This document shows, one piece after another, positions 1-7,351 of a stretch of DNA of 8,837 bases. Source of the DNA: an uncultured Bacteroidales bacterium (GTDB lineage: Bacteria > Bacteroidota > Bacteroidia > Bacteroidales > Paludibacteraceae); the NCBI GenBank assembly GCA_946619625.1, contig CAMOMF010000038.1:1-8837 (forward strand), written 5' to 3'. Made by a program: the position numbers and the translations under genes. The notes under the pieces are model-generated. The model saw nothing but the letters and a program-made list of their open reading frames with translations, searched no databases and had not been told where the DNA came from. Numbering within the stretch: position 1 is the first letter of the stretch; each line of letters starts with the position of its first letter.

Positions 1-1
1 A

Positions 2-2641
2 GAGTTCAAGACGCGCTTTACTGATAAATCAATCACGCCGACTACAGAGCAAACGCAACGAATGAAAGACGACGTGGCGATGTACAAGCAGATGGGTAGT
101 TGCTTCCTCAATCCCATGCTTCGTTTAGGCGACGCCCTGAACTATGTAGTCCGCCTGCGTCAGGCCACCGATCATCCGTATGTAGTGAATGGTCAGGCCA
201 TAAAAACAGACGGAACGGTAGTAGATTATGTGGATGACGGAACAGAATATAAGTCGGTTGCCGATGTCTGCAAGGATATGCGCTTCGAGATATTCATCTG
301 CGGTGGTACATTCTATCCTTACAAAGATGCGTATGGTGTGCAGGGTGAGTCGCGCGCCAACACGTTTGTGGTGCCGGAGGGGGTGACCATTGTGGGCGGT
401 GTTAATCCCGAGGAGGCCGGGCACGCCTATTGCCAAGAGGGTCACCCGTCAGACACCACAGCATCGGGCGCTCCTGATTTCTTGACTACCATAGAGATTG
501 CAGGACGTACCCTCAATGGAGCGAGCACCTACCAAATCCGTTTGGATAGAGAGCATCAGGACCGCAACGGTAACAACGTGAACGAACCTTGGGAGATGGA
601 GGAACAGACTATCCTCAGTGGTGCCGCTGTGCAAAACGATGCCAGAGCCAACGTTTATCACGTCATCACCTGTTTGGCGAATAAGGAGCAAGTGGGACTG
701 TTGCCGACGAGAAAAGGTGCCGGTGGTAGAGAGTTGACGTCTCTGCTTGCGGAGCAGAACCCAAGTAGGGGCGAGTTGTTGGGAAACATTGAGGAGGAGA
801 CTCAAGCGAGTCGGGATGCCCGAACGATTATCATCGATGGTGTGACCATCACGGGCGGTTATGCCAACAAGATTGATTTGGCGGATGAGAGCCGCAATGC
901 GCAGACGCTGACTTATTTCCGTGGCGGGGGGATCTTGGTAGAGGGCAACTGGGACGCGTCGTTTGACACGAAGGCCGACCTGCCCGAGGTGTTGGGTGTG
1001 GCTCGACGGGATATACCCCTGATGCTCACATCGTGCCTTGTCCGCGACAATGCTGCCGGTAACGGAGGTGGCGTATATACCAACGGTACCTTCTATGCTT
1101 TCAGTTGTCACTTCACACAGAACCTTGCCATTGGTCCTGTGGAGGAGGAGGATCAGAAGTTTATCCCATGGTCTGCCGGTGGGGCTATTGCCAACAACTA
1201 TACCGTGCATGTATGGAACTCGCTGTTCGACAATAACGAGGCGCGGCGGGCGCTGCCTATCAGGAATAACGATGAAGTGATGCGTACTGTAGGTGAACTG
1301 GAAATTAAGAATCCTATCACGAACGCCGATGCCCGTCAAGGCTATGCCGGTGCTATCAGTTGTTCGGAGACGGGGTTGGTACGTGCGGCTAACTGCGACT
1401 TTGTCCGCAACAAGGCTGTTGCTTTCCCTGCTATATATAATTTCTTCGACAACAACCTGCGTGCCGCTTCCAGTGCCCTGCCTTCTAATGATGCCCATTA
1501 TTACGGCAAGGGTTGGCACTTTGCGGTGAACTCCATCTTCTGGGGCAACGAAGCGACCTTACCTACCGACCAACATGTTGCCGAGTCCACCGGATGGGGT
1601 AATGAGTTTTACTCGCATAAATATGGCGAAAACTGGAAGACCACCGGTACAGGCGATGAGCGCAAGGCATGGCACGTGGCGAACTTCGGTCCCAAACTGG
1701 ACGTGGCGACCCTCACTTTCTGCTCCTATCAGGAGGAGACGGGACGAGAGGGTACGGTATGGTGGAGCAACCAAGACCATGCGAAGGCGGCACCTATCAA
1801 GAGTAAAGATTACGGTGGAACCATTGGCGAGTTGGATGGACTGAGCCGACTGTATGCCGGTATGTTCACCGATGTGCTGGATGAATACTTCGGTTACTAC
1901 AAGAACGGCACGCCCGAAAAGCCGTACTACGTAAATGCTGTTACTGCAGACCCCACCTCTAAGTTCCTCCCTTCGGCGTTGGACAATGTGAACCTCCGGT
2001 ACGATGGGAACTACGTGTATCAAGAAAAGAATCCGACGAGCAAAATCACATACGCTTCTATTTCCGGTATCTCGGATGACAACGAACGCTATGCGACTGC
2101 CATGAGTACCCTCGATGCTGTGGCATACAACTACAACTTGGTGCTCAGCAAGGAGAACAATGCCACGGGCGGACCGTTCTTCGTGCAGCCGTCCTTGTCG
2201 GCAGGTGTGGATGGATATATGGAGACAGCCAACTGGCTCGTAAGTCGTCTGAACAACACCATCGACACCGGTTGGGGTTTCCTCAAGCAGCAAGTCACAC
2301 AACCCGATGAGCATAGCAGTCTGTACCAAACGAAACTGCTGAAGGGGGAGGATGAAGAGCATCTGACTGCCGTTGGAGATTTCGACCCGCATAGTTCTGC
2401 AAGTGTCGAGGAGCAGTATCATGACCTGTTCGGTGAAGGGTTCTACAACCTGCACTCCAAGAATATCCACTTGCGTTTCCATGGCATAGGTTATCCCAAC
2501 CTGTTGCCGATAGGTGAGGATATCTACATGACGTATGTGCACGAGGGTGAGACCGAGAAGATGAATATGCGTCGTGTGTCCACTCACCCGAAGATGGGCG
2601 TGCAGGATGTGTTTATCGATATGGGTATCTACGAGTACCAG
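2..2641 (+). other. Protein module A: Pmp-like beta-helix (N-terminal part missing)
   Basis: This is the largest of the three modules in the giant protein, at least 880 residues. It opens with FEIFICGGTFYPYK (about 287-328) and VTIVGGV (382-402), the usual first strands of such modules. The core follows: TIIIDGVTITGGYAN (about 824-868), GGGILVEG (923-946), SCLVRDN then GGGVYTNG (1031-1087), SCHFTQN (1103-1123), GGAI (1178-1189), NSLFDNN (1217-1237), NCDFVRN (near 1391-1411) and NSIFWGN (1529-1549). The alternation of GG[AG][IV] with F/V-x-x-N matches the repeat signature of chlamydial polymorphic outer membrane proteins. The later part (about 1560-2600) is irregular and probably forms large loops or an added domain. 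It closes with DMGIYEYQ (2618-2641). Confidence 0.75.
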
Positions 2642-5600
2642 TATGTCCAATTGGTGACGGCTGGTGAAGAAACCGACGTCATCTGGGTTGGTCCCGAGGA
2701 GTCGGGCAGGGGGGACGGTTCGTCCTGCCGGAACGCCCCCTCCAACCTGCAGGAGGCTATTGAGACACTGCTCCGCAGCCGCAACGACCACGACAAGATG
2801 GTCAAACTGATAGAAGGAACCTATAGTCCGCAGCCTACCGTCAACAGTCAGAACAAGGCCTTTTTCGTTGAGGTGCCCTCGCGAACGGATGGTATTACTC
2901 TGCCCAGAACGCTGAATGCCGACGTGACGCACTCCGTTAAGAGTCTGACTATCCGAGGCGGGTATGCTGCGGGTACAGATGATTATGATGACGGAGAACA
3001 GACGCGCGACATCGAGGCGAACCCCGTGGTGTTTGAGATGAGAAAAGAGACGGGTAATAGTGAGCAATCCCTGGCGCACTTGTTCATCATAGAAGATGCG
3101 GGTGAGAAGGGTTGTTACATGAACTACCTGACCAAAACCAATAAGGACTTCCGTGACAACGTCATGCCTATCGTGCTGGATGGTATCACGTTCTGTAACC
3201 CCTACGGAGAGAATGTAGAGGAAGGTGGTGCGGCTATCTACTACAAGCCGCAGTACCGTCGCCATGAGACTGCGGGCAACAACTTTGAGCCTGAAACGGG
3301 CCACTTGCTCCAAGCGGCAACGTACAAGATAGGTGATGTCGAGTATGCCATCCCCAAACTGATTATCAAGAACTGTATCGTCAAGGCAAGCGGAGCAAGC
3401 AAAAATGTCTCTGCCGTGAAGATAGAAAAGGGTGGTGGACCCTCCGTCATTGCGAATACTGTCTTCCATAGCAACAGTGGCAATCCCTTGGATGCTATCA
3501 ATACGAAGGTGGTGAACTGCACGTTCGCCCTGAATGGCGGGCACATCAGGTTGATTGATGAGCAGGAAGTGTATTTCTCGACCGACGATAATCCTGTTGC
3601 ACCGAAAGATTATCCTTCCGGCCTGTACAACTCCATCATCTGGCGAGATGATCAGGCCAATGACAATGAAGAGGATGAGGATACGCCGATTGAGAGGTTG
3701 CAGAGGACGACAAGCGTGGACGATAAAGGCGATATAGTTATTAACGATGAACCCAAGTCTACCATGCCGATGAAGTATAATGCCATCAGCAAGAAAAAAT
3801 CCGATCCTACGAGTCAGGAATCCAAGTATATAGATGATTTGGGAGACTATGTTGTGGAAAATGCGTTGTTGCATAAGACGAATAAGAACGTGTTCCTCGG
3901 ACCGAACTTTGTGGACCCGAAAGAGACCTTTGCCGATGGTATGAGCGATGCAGATAAATTGGAGCAGAAGAAGTCTCGTAACTTCCATATCAACCCAAGT
4001 GCGCGCGCCATCAACAATGCCAAAGAGGCTGTTTATCTCAGTATTGTGCCTTTCTATGCCGAACAAAGTCTGCAAAAGGAGATAAAAGTTAAGGATGGCG
4101 AAGGTTGGAAAGATCCGTATATCTTCCATTCCGTACAGCGTTTAGACAGGCCGAAGACAGTGGTGGTGGATGCAACCTCCTATACGTATAACCCTGAGTC
4201 GCTCACAGTGAAGAACTTGAAGGGAACGGAGACGACTGCCGATTTCCTGGAATTTGAACCTGCTGCTAAAAAGGAGCACTATCCATTCAGAAGAACCACC
4301 GCTACGCAAGAGGAATGGGAAGGGGATGAAGTGAACATCACCCGCACTGTCACCAATACGCAGCGCACCCACACCGAACGCGAGTTGGCATTCAAGTATC
4401 GTTACGATGGAGCCGGTATGGAATTGGGTGCATATGAGTGCTCCGCTGCATTGCAACGAGTATTGTATGTGTGGGAGGGTTCCACTGAGACGCCCGATGG
4501 CAGTTCGTGGGTGAAAGCATTCAAGCGAGATGAACTGCAGAACGCCATCGACGTGGCTTCTATCTACTCCTCCATCAAGTCTCCACGTGAACGTGCATAT
4601 GTGTTTGTCGCTTCAGATAATTACTTCAAGGAATCGGTCAAAATACGTGACGGTGTGTCTGTCTTTGGAGGCTTGCCAGGTAATTACTATGGCATGGCAC
4701 ATCGCGAAGATGATGGCTCCTACACCGATAGCCGTATCAACGAGTATATCAATGATGTGAATAATGTCCGCAGTATGAATGGGACTTCTGTCAGCACGAT
4801 TATCGGATTGGAGTCCGACGAGAACGCTACCGATCCGAGCCTTGGCTTCATGCTGGATGGATTTGTGCTGTCAGCAGGTACAACCGACAAGACGCCGTTC
4901 AATTTGGATAAACACCTCACCGTGCTGAAGAGTTGCGTCGTAACCGGTAATAATGTGACCGGCGATAAGCCTGTGATTCAGATGGATCATGGTTTGTTGT
5001 ACAACTCACTCGTCTTTGGTAATGCCGTCACATCCGGTACGCCGGTGGTACAGGTGGCGACCGATGCGAAACAAGCGGGTGTCCTCAATTGTACCGTCGT
5101 GGCAGACCATTCCGGCGAAGTGGCAATTAGCGCTTCTGCGGTTGGTAGTGTAGTCAATACGATTACGTACAATGAAGCTGAAAAGTCTATAGGACGTACC
5201 GATGGAACAGCTTTCGTACATTGCAACACCGGCACGGAGAACATGTTTGCGCCGTACTTCCGAGCAGGGGCTAACTCGTATGAATTGCCCGAGGCATTCA
5301 CCAATATGCGTCCGCTGTGGTATCAACTGGTGGAGACAAGCACGTATATCAACGGCGGTCAAGCAGAATCTACGACTATGGCCTCCTCCATCTTCAACCC
5401 GTATGGTGCTTTTGTTAACTACACCGATATAGCAACAACTACAGACGGTGACAAGGTGAATGTTGGTTTGGCTGGTGACCGTGACCCGCTGGGTAACCCG
5501 CGCCTGATAGGCTCTCTGCCCGATGTGGGCTGTTTCGAGACCTGGAAGGTGGATGGCAACTATAAGGCTACCAACCAGACTGAACCGGATAAGGTTCTTA

Positions 5601-7129
5601 ACTATGGCGGCCATAAGTATCCGCACCGGGGTAGTGTGGTCTATGTGATGAGCGGCGCTAACCTGGTGGTGGACACCTATGACAATCCCGCAACAACTGA
5701 AGTGACGGAAACCAATCCGACCTTCACCGGTGAGGGCGCACTCCGCCCCGGCTATGTGCTCGTCAAGAATGGCGGCTCTATCTATGGTCAGGGCAATACC
5801 CTCGAGTTCAACTATGTGGCAGCGGAGCGGAACTTTACGACTCAACAATACGCACTCGTGGCAATGCCGTTCGACATCAAGCACAAAGAAGACGTGAGCG
5901 GCGCATATTTCTACAACGGCGAAACGCGTAGTACCTACAACTACCATTTCCTCGACGAGAACTCCACGGCTTGGGAAGAGGCGCCGGACATCATTCCCGC
6001 CAATGAGGGTTGGCTGGCTGACTTCGGTTCCTCCTTCACCGGAACGAAACGTTTCACGGGGTGGGGCGCCACGGTGTCAGAATACGCCTACACCGAAAAC
6101 GCCACGCCCAAAGTGGTGCCGCTCACGCAGTATGACAACCGGACAGCCGGAACAGGCTCCGGTCTTGACTTCACCCGCAAGGAGGATATGGGGTGGAACC
6201 TCAAAGGACTGCCTTATCTGGTGGCGAACTACAATACTGGCGTTGCCAGTGGAGACGACTACCCCATGAATATCCCGCATATCTTCTATACAGACAAATC
6301 GACAGAAGATTATCTGACAAACACAACGGTGAATACGGTACAGTCGTGGGAGAGTTCCGCCACCCTGTCGCCGGGCTACGGATTCTTCACGCAGACGGCG
6401 GTGATAGTTGGTGGCGAGAACCTGTTGTTCAAACTGCCTGTCTATAGTGGCAGTACTCCTGCCTATGCGCCCGCACGACCGATATTGCTGATGCGCGATT
6501 TGGATAACGAAGGTGACCTCCTGACGGTGAATCCCGACGAGGGCGCTCCGAAGACTATCAACTACTCGCTTGGACGTGATGGCGTCAAGTGGATGATGAC
6601 CGATGCACCGCAACTCTACATGCTGTCGGCGGCCAAGTCACGCTTGTCACTCCTCGGCGCCGCTCCGACCGAAGTGGATATCCCGTTGGGAGTGAGCGTG
6701 CCCGAGGACGAGAGGTATCAGGACATGCCAAGACTATTCACATTCTCGCTGCCCGAGCCCGAGGCGTTCGAGCATTATAGACATGTTTGGCTCATCGATC
6801 GAGCACTCAACCGCGTCACCAACTTGTTGGACCAATCATATGCTGCAGCACTCTCGCCCGGCACGGAAAACTCTCGTTTCTACCTCCGCATCGGTGGCAT
6901 GCCGTTCGGCGACGACTCCAAACGCGAGTACATCGTCTATGCTTACCAGCGGCAACTGCATATCCGCGGCTTGGTCGAGGGAGACCAAATACGTGTCTAT
7001 AGCCTGACCGGACAGCTCATCCTCTCCACTACTGCACGTGACCCCGAGTTCACCGCCGAACTGCCCCAAGCCGGTGGCATCTACGCCGTCCGTGTCAATG
7101 ACTTCTCAACCAAAGTCCGCAATATGTAA
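2..7129 (+). CDS. Giant beta-helix surface protein with T9SS C-terminal sorting domain (5'-partial)
   Basis: The frame is open from the first complete codon (2-4) to TAA at 7127-7129: 2,375 residues, roughly 260 kDa, and still missing its N-terminus. The first ATG in frame, at 62, is followed by a charged stretch (MKDDVAMYKQ) with no signal peptide, so the real start is upstream. Three diverged modules follow (about 2-2641, 2642-4441, 4442-5539), each with an 'IDGVTITGGY'-like strand, NC/NS-x-[FIV]-x-x-N turns and a closing [DE]-x-G-x-[YF]-E. Next come non-repeat, beta-sandwich-like regions (about 5594-6910) and a T9SS type A-like sorting domain (6911-7126). Similar motifs occur in chlamydial Pmp proteins and in Bacteroidales cell-surface proteins. 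The inferred route is Sec export, then T9SS passage across the outer membrane and surface attachment or release. Adhesion or glycan binding is plausible, but no catalytic residues are recognisable and the specific function is unknown. Secreted beta-helix repeat protein is secure; exact role is not. Confidence 0.9.
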   Translation, partial: EFKTRFTDKSITPTTEQTQRMKDDVAMYKQMGSCFLNPMLRLGDALNYVVRLRQATDHPYVVNGQAIKTDGTVVDYVDDGTEYKSVADVCKDMRFEIFICGGTFYPYKDAYGVQGESRANTFVVPEGVTIVGGVNPEEAGHAYCQEGHPSDTTASGAPDFLTTIEIAGRTLNGASTYQIRLDREHQDRNGNNVNEPWEMEEQTILSGAAVQNDARANVYHVITCLANKEQVGLLPTRKGAGGRELTSLLAEQNPSRGELLGNIEEETQASRDARTIIIDGVTITGGYANKIDLADESRNAQTLTYFRGGGILVEGNWDASFDTKADLPEVLGVARRDIPLMLTSCLVRDNAAGNGGGVYTNGTFYAFSCHFTQNLAIGPVEEEDQKFIPWSAGGAIANNYTVHVWNSLFDNNEARRALPIRNNDEVMRTVGELEIKNPITNADARQGYAGAISCSETGLVRAANCDFVRNKAVAFPAIYNFFDNNLRAASSALPSNDAHYYGKGWHFAVNSIFWGNEATLPTDQHVAESTGWGNEFYSHKYGENWKTTGTGDERKAWHVANFGPKLDVATLTFCSYQEETGREGTVWWSNQDHAKAAPIKSKDYGGTIGELDGLSRLYAGMFTDVLDEYFGYYKNGTPEKPYYVNAVTADPTSKFLPSALDNVNLRYDGNYVYQEKNPTSKITYASISGISDDNERYATAMSTLDAVAYNYNLVLSKENNATGGPFFVQPSLSAGVDGYMETANWLVSRLNNTIDTGWGFLKQQVTQPDEHSSLYQTKLLKGEDEEHLTAVGDFDPHSSASVEEQYHDLFGEGFYNLHSKNIHLRFHGIGYPNLLPIGEDIYMTYVHEGETEKMNMRRVSTHPKMGVQDVFIDMGIYEYQYVQLVTAGEETDVIWVGPEESGRGDGSSCRNAPSNLQEAIETLLRSRNDHDKMVKLIEGTYSPQPTVNSQNKAFFVEVPSRTDGITLPRTLNADVTHSVKSLTIRGGYAAGTDDYDDGEQTRDIEANPVVFEMRKETGNSEQSLAHLFIIEDAGEKGCYMNYLTKTNKDFRDNVMPIVLDGITFCNPYGENVEEGGAAIYYKPQYRRHETAGNNFEPETGHLLQAATYKIGDVEYAIPKLIIKNCIVKASGASKNVSAVKIEKGGGPSVIANTVFHSNSGNPLDAINTKVVNCTFALNGGHIRLIDEQEVYFSTDDNPVAPKDYPSGLYNSIIWRDDQANDNEEDEDTPIERLQRTTSVDDKGDIVINDEPKSTMPMKYNAISKKKSDPTSQESKYIDDLGDYVVENALLHKTNKNVFLGPNFVDPKETFADGMSDADKLEQKKSRNFHINPSARAINNAKEAVYLSIVPFYAEQSLQKEIKVKDGEGWKDPYIFHSVQRLDRPKTVVVDATSYTYNPESLTVKNLKGTETTADFLEFEPAAKKEHYPFRRTTATQEEWEGDEVNITRTVTNTQRTHTERELAFKYRYDGAGMELGAYECSAALQRVLYVWEGSTETPDGSSWVKAFKRDELQNAIDVASIYSSIKSPRERAYVFVASDNYFKESVKIRDGVSVFGGLPGNYYGMAHREDDGSYTDSRINEYINDVNNVRSMNGTSVSTIIGLESDENATDPSLGFMLDGFVLSAGTTDKTPFNLDKHLTVLKSCVVTGNNVTGDKPVIQMDHGLLYNSLVFGNAVTSGTPVVQVATDAKQAGVLNCTVVADHSGEVAISASAVGSVVNTITYNEAEKSIGRTDGTAFVHCNTGTENMFAPYFRAGANSYELPEAFTNMRPLWYQLVETSTYINGGQAESTTMASSIFNPYGAFVNYTDIATTTDGDKVNVGLAGDRDPLGNPRLIGSLPDVGCFETWKVDGNYKATNQTEPDKVLNYGGHKYPHRGSVVYVMSGANLVVDTYDNPATTEVTETNPTFTGEGALRPGYVLVKNGGSIYGQGNTLEFNYVAAERNFTTQQYALVAMPFDIKHKEDVSGAYFYNGETRSTYNYHFLDENSTAWEEAPDIIPANEGWLADFGSSFTGTKRFTGWGATVSEYAYTENATPKVVPLTQYDNRTAGTGSGLDFTRKEDMGWNLKGLPYLVANYNTGVASGDDYPMNIPHIFYTDKSTEDYLTNTTVNTVQSWESSATLSPGYGFFTQTAVIVGGENLLFKLPVYSGSTPAYAPARPILLMRDLDNEGDLLTVNPDEGAPKTINYSLGRDGVKWMMTDAPQLYMLSAAKSRLSLLGAAPTEVDIPLGVSVPEDERYQDMPRLFTFSLPEPEAFEHYRHVWLIDRALNRVTNLLDQSYAAALSPGTENSRFYLRIGGMPFGDDSKREYIVYAYQRQLHIRGLVEGDQIRVYSLTGQLILSTTARDPEFTAELPQAGGIYAVRVNDFSTKVRNM
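2642..4441 (+). other. Protein module B: second beta-helix module
   Basis: About 600 residues. The module-opening motif is GDGSSC...LQEAI (2711-2761), with Cys where the related motif in module C has Trp. Then come VKLIEGTYSPQ, VKSLTIRGGYAAG (about 2936-2974), PIVLDGITFCN, GGAAIYY (about 3221-3241), LIIKNCIVKASG, ANTVFHSNSG and VVNCTFALNGG (ending about 3541), and YNSIIWRDD. A long acidic stretch at about 3656-3700 (DQANDNEEDEDTP) interrupts the helix and is probably a surface loop. The module closes with ELGAYEC (4421-4441). The motif order matches modules A and C, so the three probably arose by duplication followed by strong divergence; no DNA-level repetition was noticed. Confidence 0.7.
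4442..5539 (+). other. Protein module C: third, shortest beta-helix module
   Basis: About 366 residues. It starts with LYVWEG, then DGSSWVKAF (4496-4522) and LQNAI (4535-4549), the clearest copy of the module-opening signature. YVFVASDNY and VSVFGGLPGN follow, then FMLDGFVLSAG (about 4847-4879), LKSCVVTGNN, YNSLVFGNAVTSG and VLNCTVVADHSG (between about 4922 and 5116). The closing segment is PLGNPRLIGSLPDVGCFE (5486-5539). It lacks the GGA[IV] turns seen in module A, and its last helical rungs use V-x-x-N rather than F-x-x-N. Confidence 0.7.
6911..7126 (+). other. T9SS type A-like C-terminal sorting domain
   Basis: The last 72 residues of the giant protein run DDSKREYIVYAYQRQLHIRG, then L-x-x-G-D-x-I-R-V-Y-S-L-T-G-Q, then ELPQAGGIYAVRV. 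This matches the usual layout of Bacteroidetes type A sorting domains: an x-L-x-I-x-G-L strand, a 'hVYsltGq' strand, and 'LpxGiYxVrv' near the end. Such domains route proteins through the type IX system and are then cleaved off. The very end, STKVRNM, departs from the common short hydrophobic or lysine-rich tail, and its codons overlap the inverted repeat at 7109-7146. The family call comes from motif recognition, not from a profile search. Confidence 0.8.
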
Positions 7130-7146
7130 TCCTTGCGGACTTTGGT
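7109..7146 (+). terminator. Perfect 14-bp inverted repeat across the stop codon, likely terminator or 3'-end hairpin
   Basis: The left arm ACCAAAGTCCGCAA (7109-7122) is the exact reverse complement of the right arm TTGCGGACTTTGGT (7133-7146), with a 10-base loop (TATGTAATCC) that contains the TAA stop. The left arm encodes the last residues of the giant protein. The stem is about half G+C. No run of T follows (the next bases are CTGACGATATCTC), so it is not a textbook intrinsic terminator. It could end transcription with help from a factor or protect the mRNA 3' end. Confidence 0.55.
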
Positions 7147-7159
7147 CTGACGATATCTC

Positions 7160-7186
7160 ATTTACCCATTTACAAATTTACCCATT
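7160..7186. repeat. Direct repeat of ATTTACCCATT, two copies
   Basis: The 11-base word ATTTACCCATT occurs at 7160-7170 and again at 7176-7186, a 16-base period with a 5-base spacer (TACAA). The surrounding bases (TTTAC, AATTTA) are similarly A/T-rich with short C runs. It lies between the stop-codon hairpin and the tetR promoter. Its role is unknown; it may be a diverged intergenic repeat or chance in low-complexity DNA. Confidence 0.5.
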
Positions 7187-7270
7187 GTTAATTTCCCCCT
7201 TTCATTCGGGAAATGCATCGATTTTATGCTAAAAAGCATGTACTTTTACTACTTGGAAACGATTTTGGTG

Positions 7271-7291
7271 AAGAAAGTTTCCTCTTTTCTT
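7271..7291. promoter_or_regulatory. Candidate operator (AAGAAA-N9-TTTCTT) overlapping the -33 element
   Basis: The inverted arms AAGAAA (7271-7276) and TTTCTT (7286-7291) are separated by 9 bases, making a 21-base element whose right arm covers part of the -33 TTG (7290-7292). A second interleaved pair, GGAAAC/GTTTCC (7255-7260, 7277-7282), lies just upstream. Members of the TetR family usually bind a dyad at or near their own promoter, so either pair could be the operator. The arms are only 6 bp and could be chance. Confidence 0.25.
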
Positions 7292-7320
7292 GCATATTTC
7301 AGAAAAAAGCAGTACCTTTG
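7290..7320 (+). promoter_or_regulatory. Bacteroidetes-type promoter of the tetR-tolC operon
   Basis: TACCTTTG at 7313-7320 fits the Bacteroidetes -7 consensus TAnnTTTG exactly. TTG at 7290-7292 serves as the -33 element, with 20 bases between, which is the usual spacing for the primary sigma factor of this phylum. Transcription should start a few bases after 7320 and give a short leader of about 25-35 bases before the regulator ATG. Confidence 0.8.
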
Positions 7321-7351
7321 CACCCGCTTTCGGTAATACAGCCGGACGCAA

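Larger units (their letters stand above)
7130..7351. other. Intergenic region between the giant gene and the efflux operon
   Basis: No gene is supported in this 222-base gap. In order it holds the right arm of the stop-codon hairpin, the ATTTACCCATT pair, and a weak 7-bp inverted repeat ATTTCCC/GGGAAAT (7191-7197 and 7208-7214, 10-base loop). Then come a short hairpin ATGCT-AAAA-AGCAT (7226-7239), inverted arms GGAAAC/GTTTCC (7255-7260 and 7277-7282), the promoter, and a leader of roughly 25 bases. The leader repeats GGTAATA at 7332-7338 and 7354-7360, the second copy overlapping the first ATG of the regulator. Confidence 0.6.

Noticed and set aside
62..64. ATG at 62 as the true start of the giant protein
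   Set aside because: The frame is open back to position 2, no signal peptide follows this ATG although the protein has a secretion domain, and the first module appears cut. The start is almost certainly upstream.
449..1519. 356-codon minus-strand open frame
   Set aside because: Same codon-aligned antisense phase under module A; it ends where the sense gene uses a TCA serine codon (449-451).
1559..4129. 856-codon open frame on the minus strand
   Set aside because: It is exactly codon-aligned antisense to the giant gene, so it is open only because the sense strand lacks TTA, CTA and TCA codons. Its translation shows no recognisable domain, and the sense frame has clear motifs throughout.
5006..5947. 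313-codon minus-strand open frame
   Set aside because: Same codon-aligned antisense phase under module C and the region after it; no domain seen.
7191..7214. ATTTCCC/GGGAAAT inverted repeat as a separate terminator
   Set aside because: A 7-bp A/T-rich stem with a 10-base loop and no T-run is weak; it is noted only within the intergenic description.
7038..7232. 64-codon plus-strand open frame running from the giant gene into the intergenic gap
   Set aside because: It mostly overlaps the sorting domain in another frame, has no recognisable content and crosses the hairpin and repeats.
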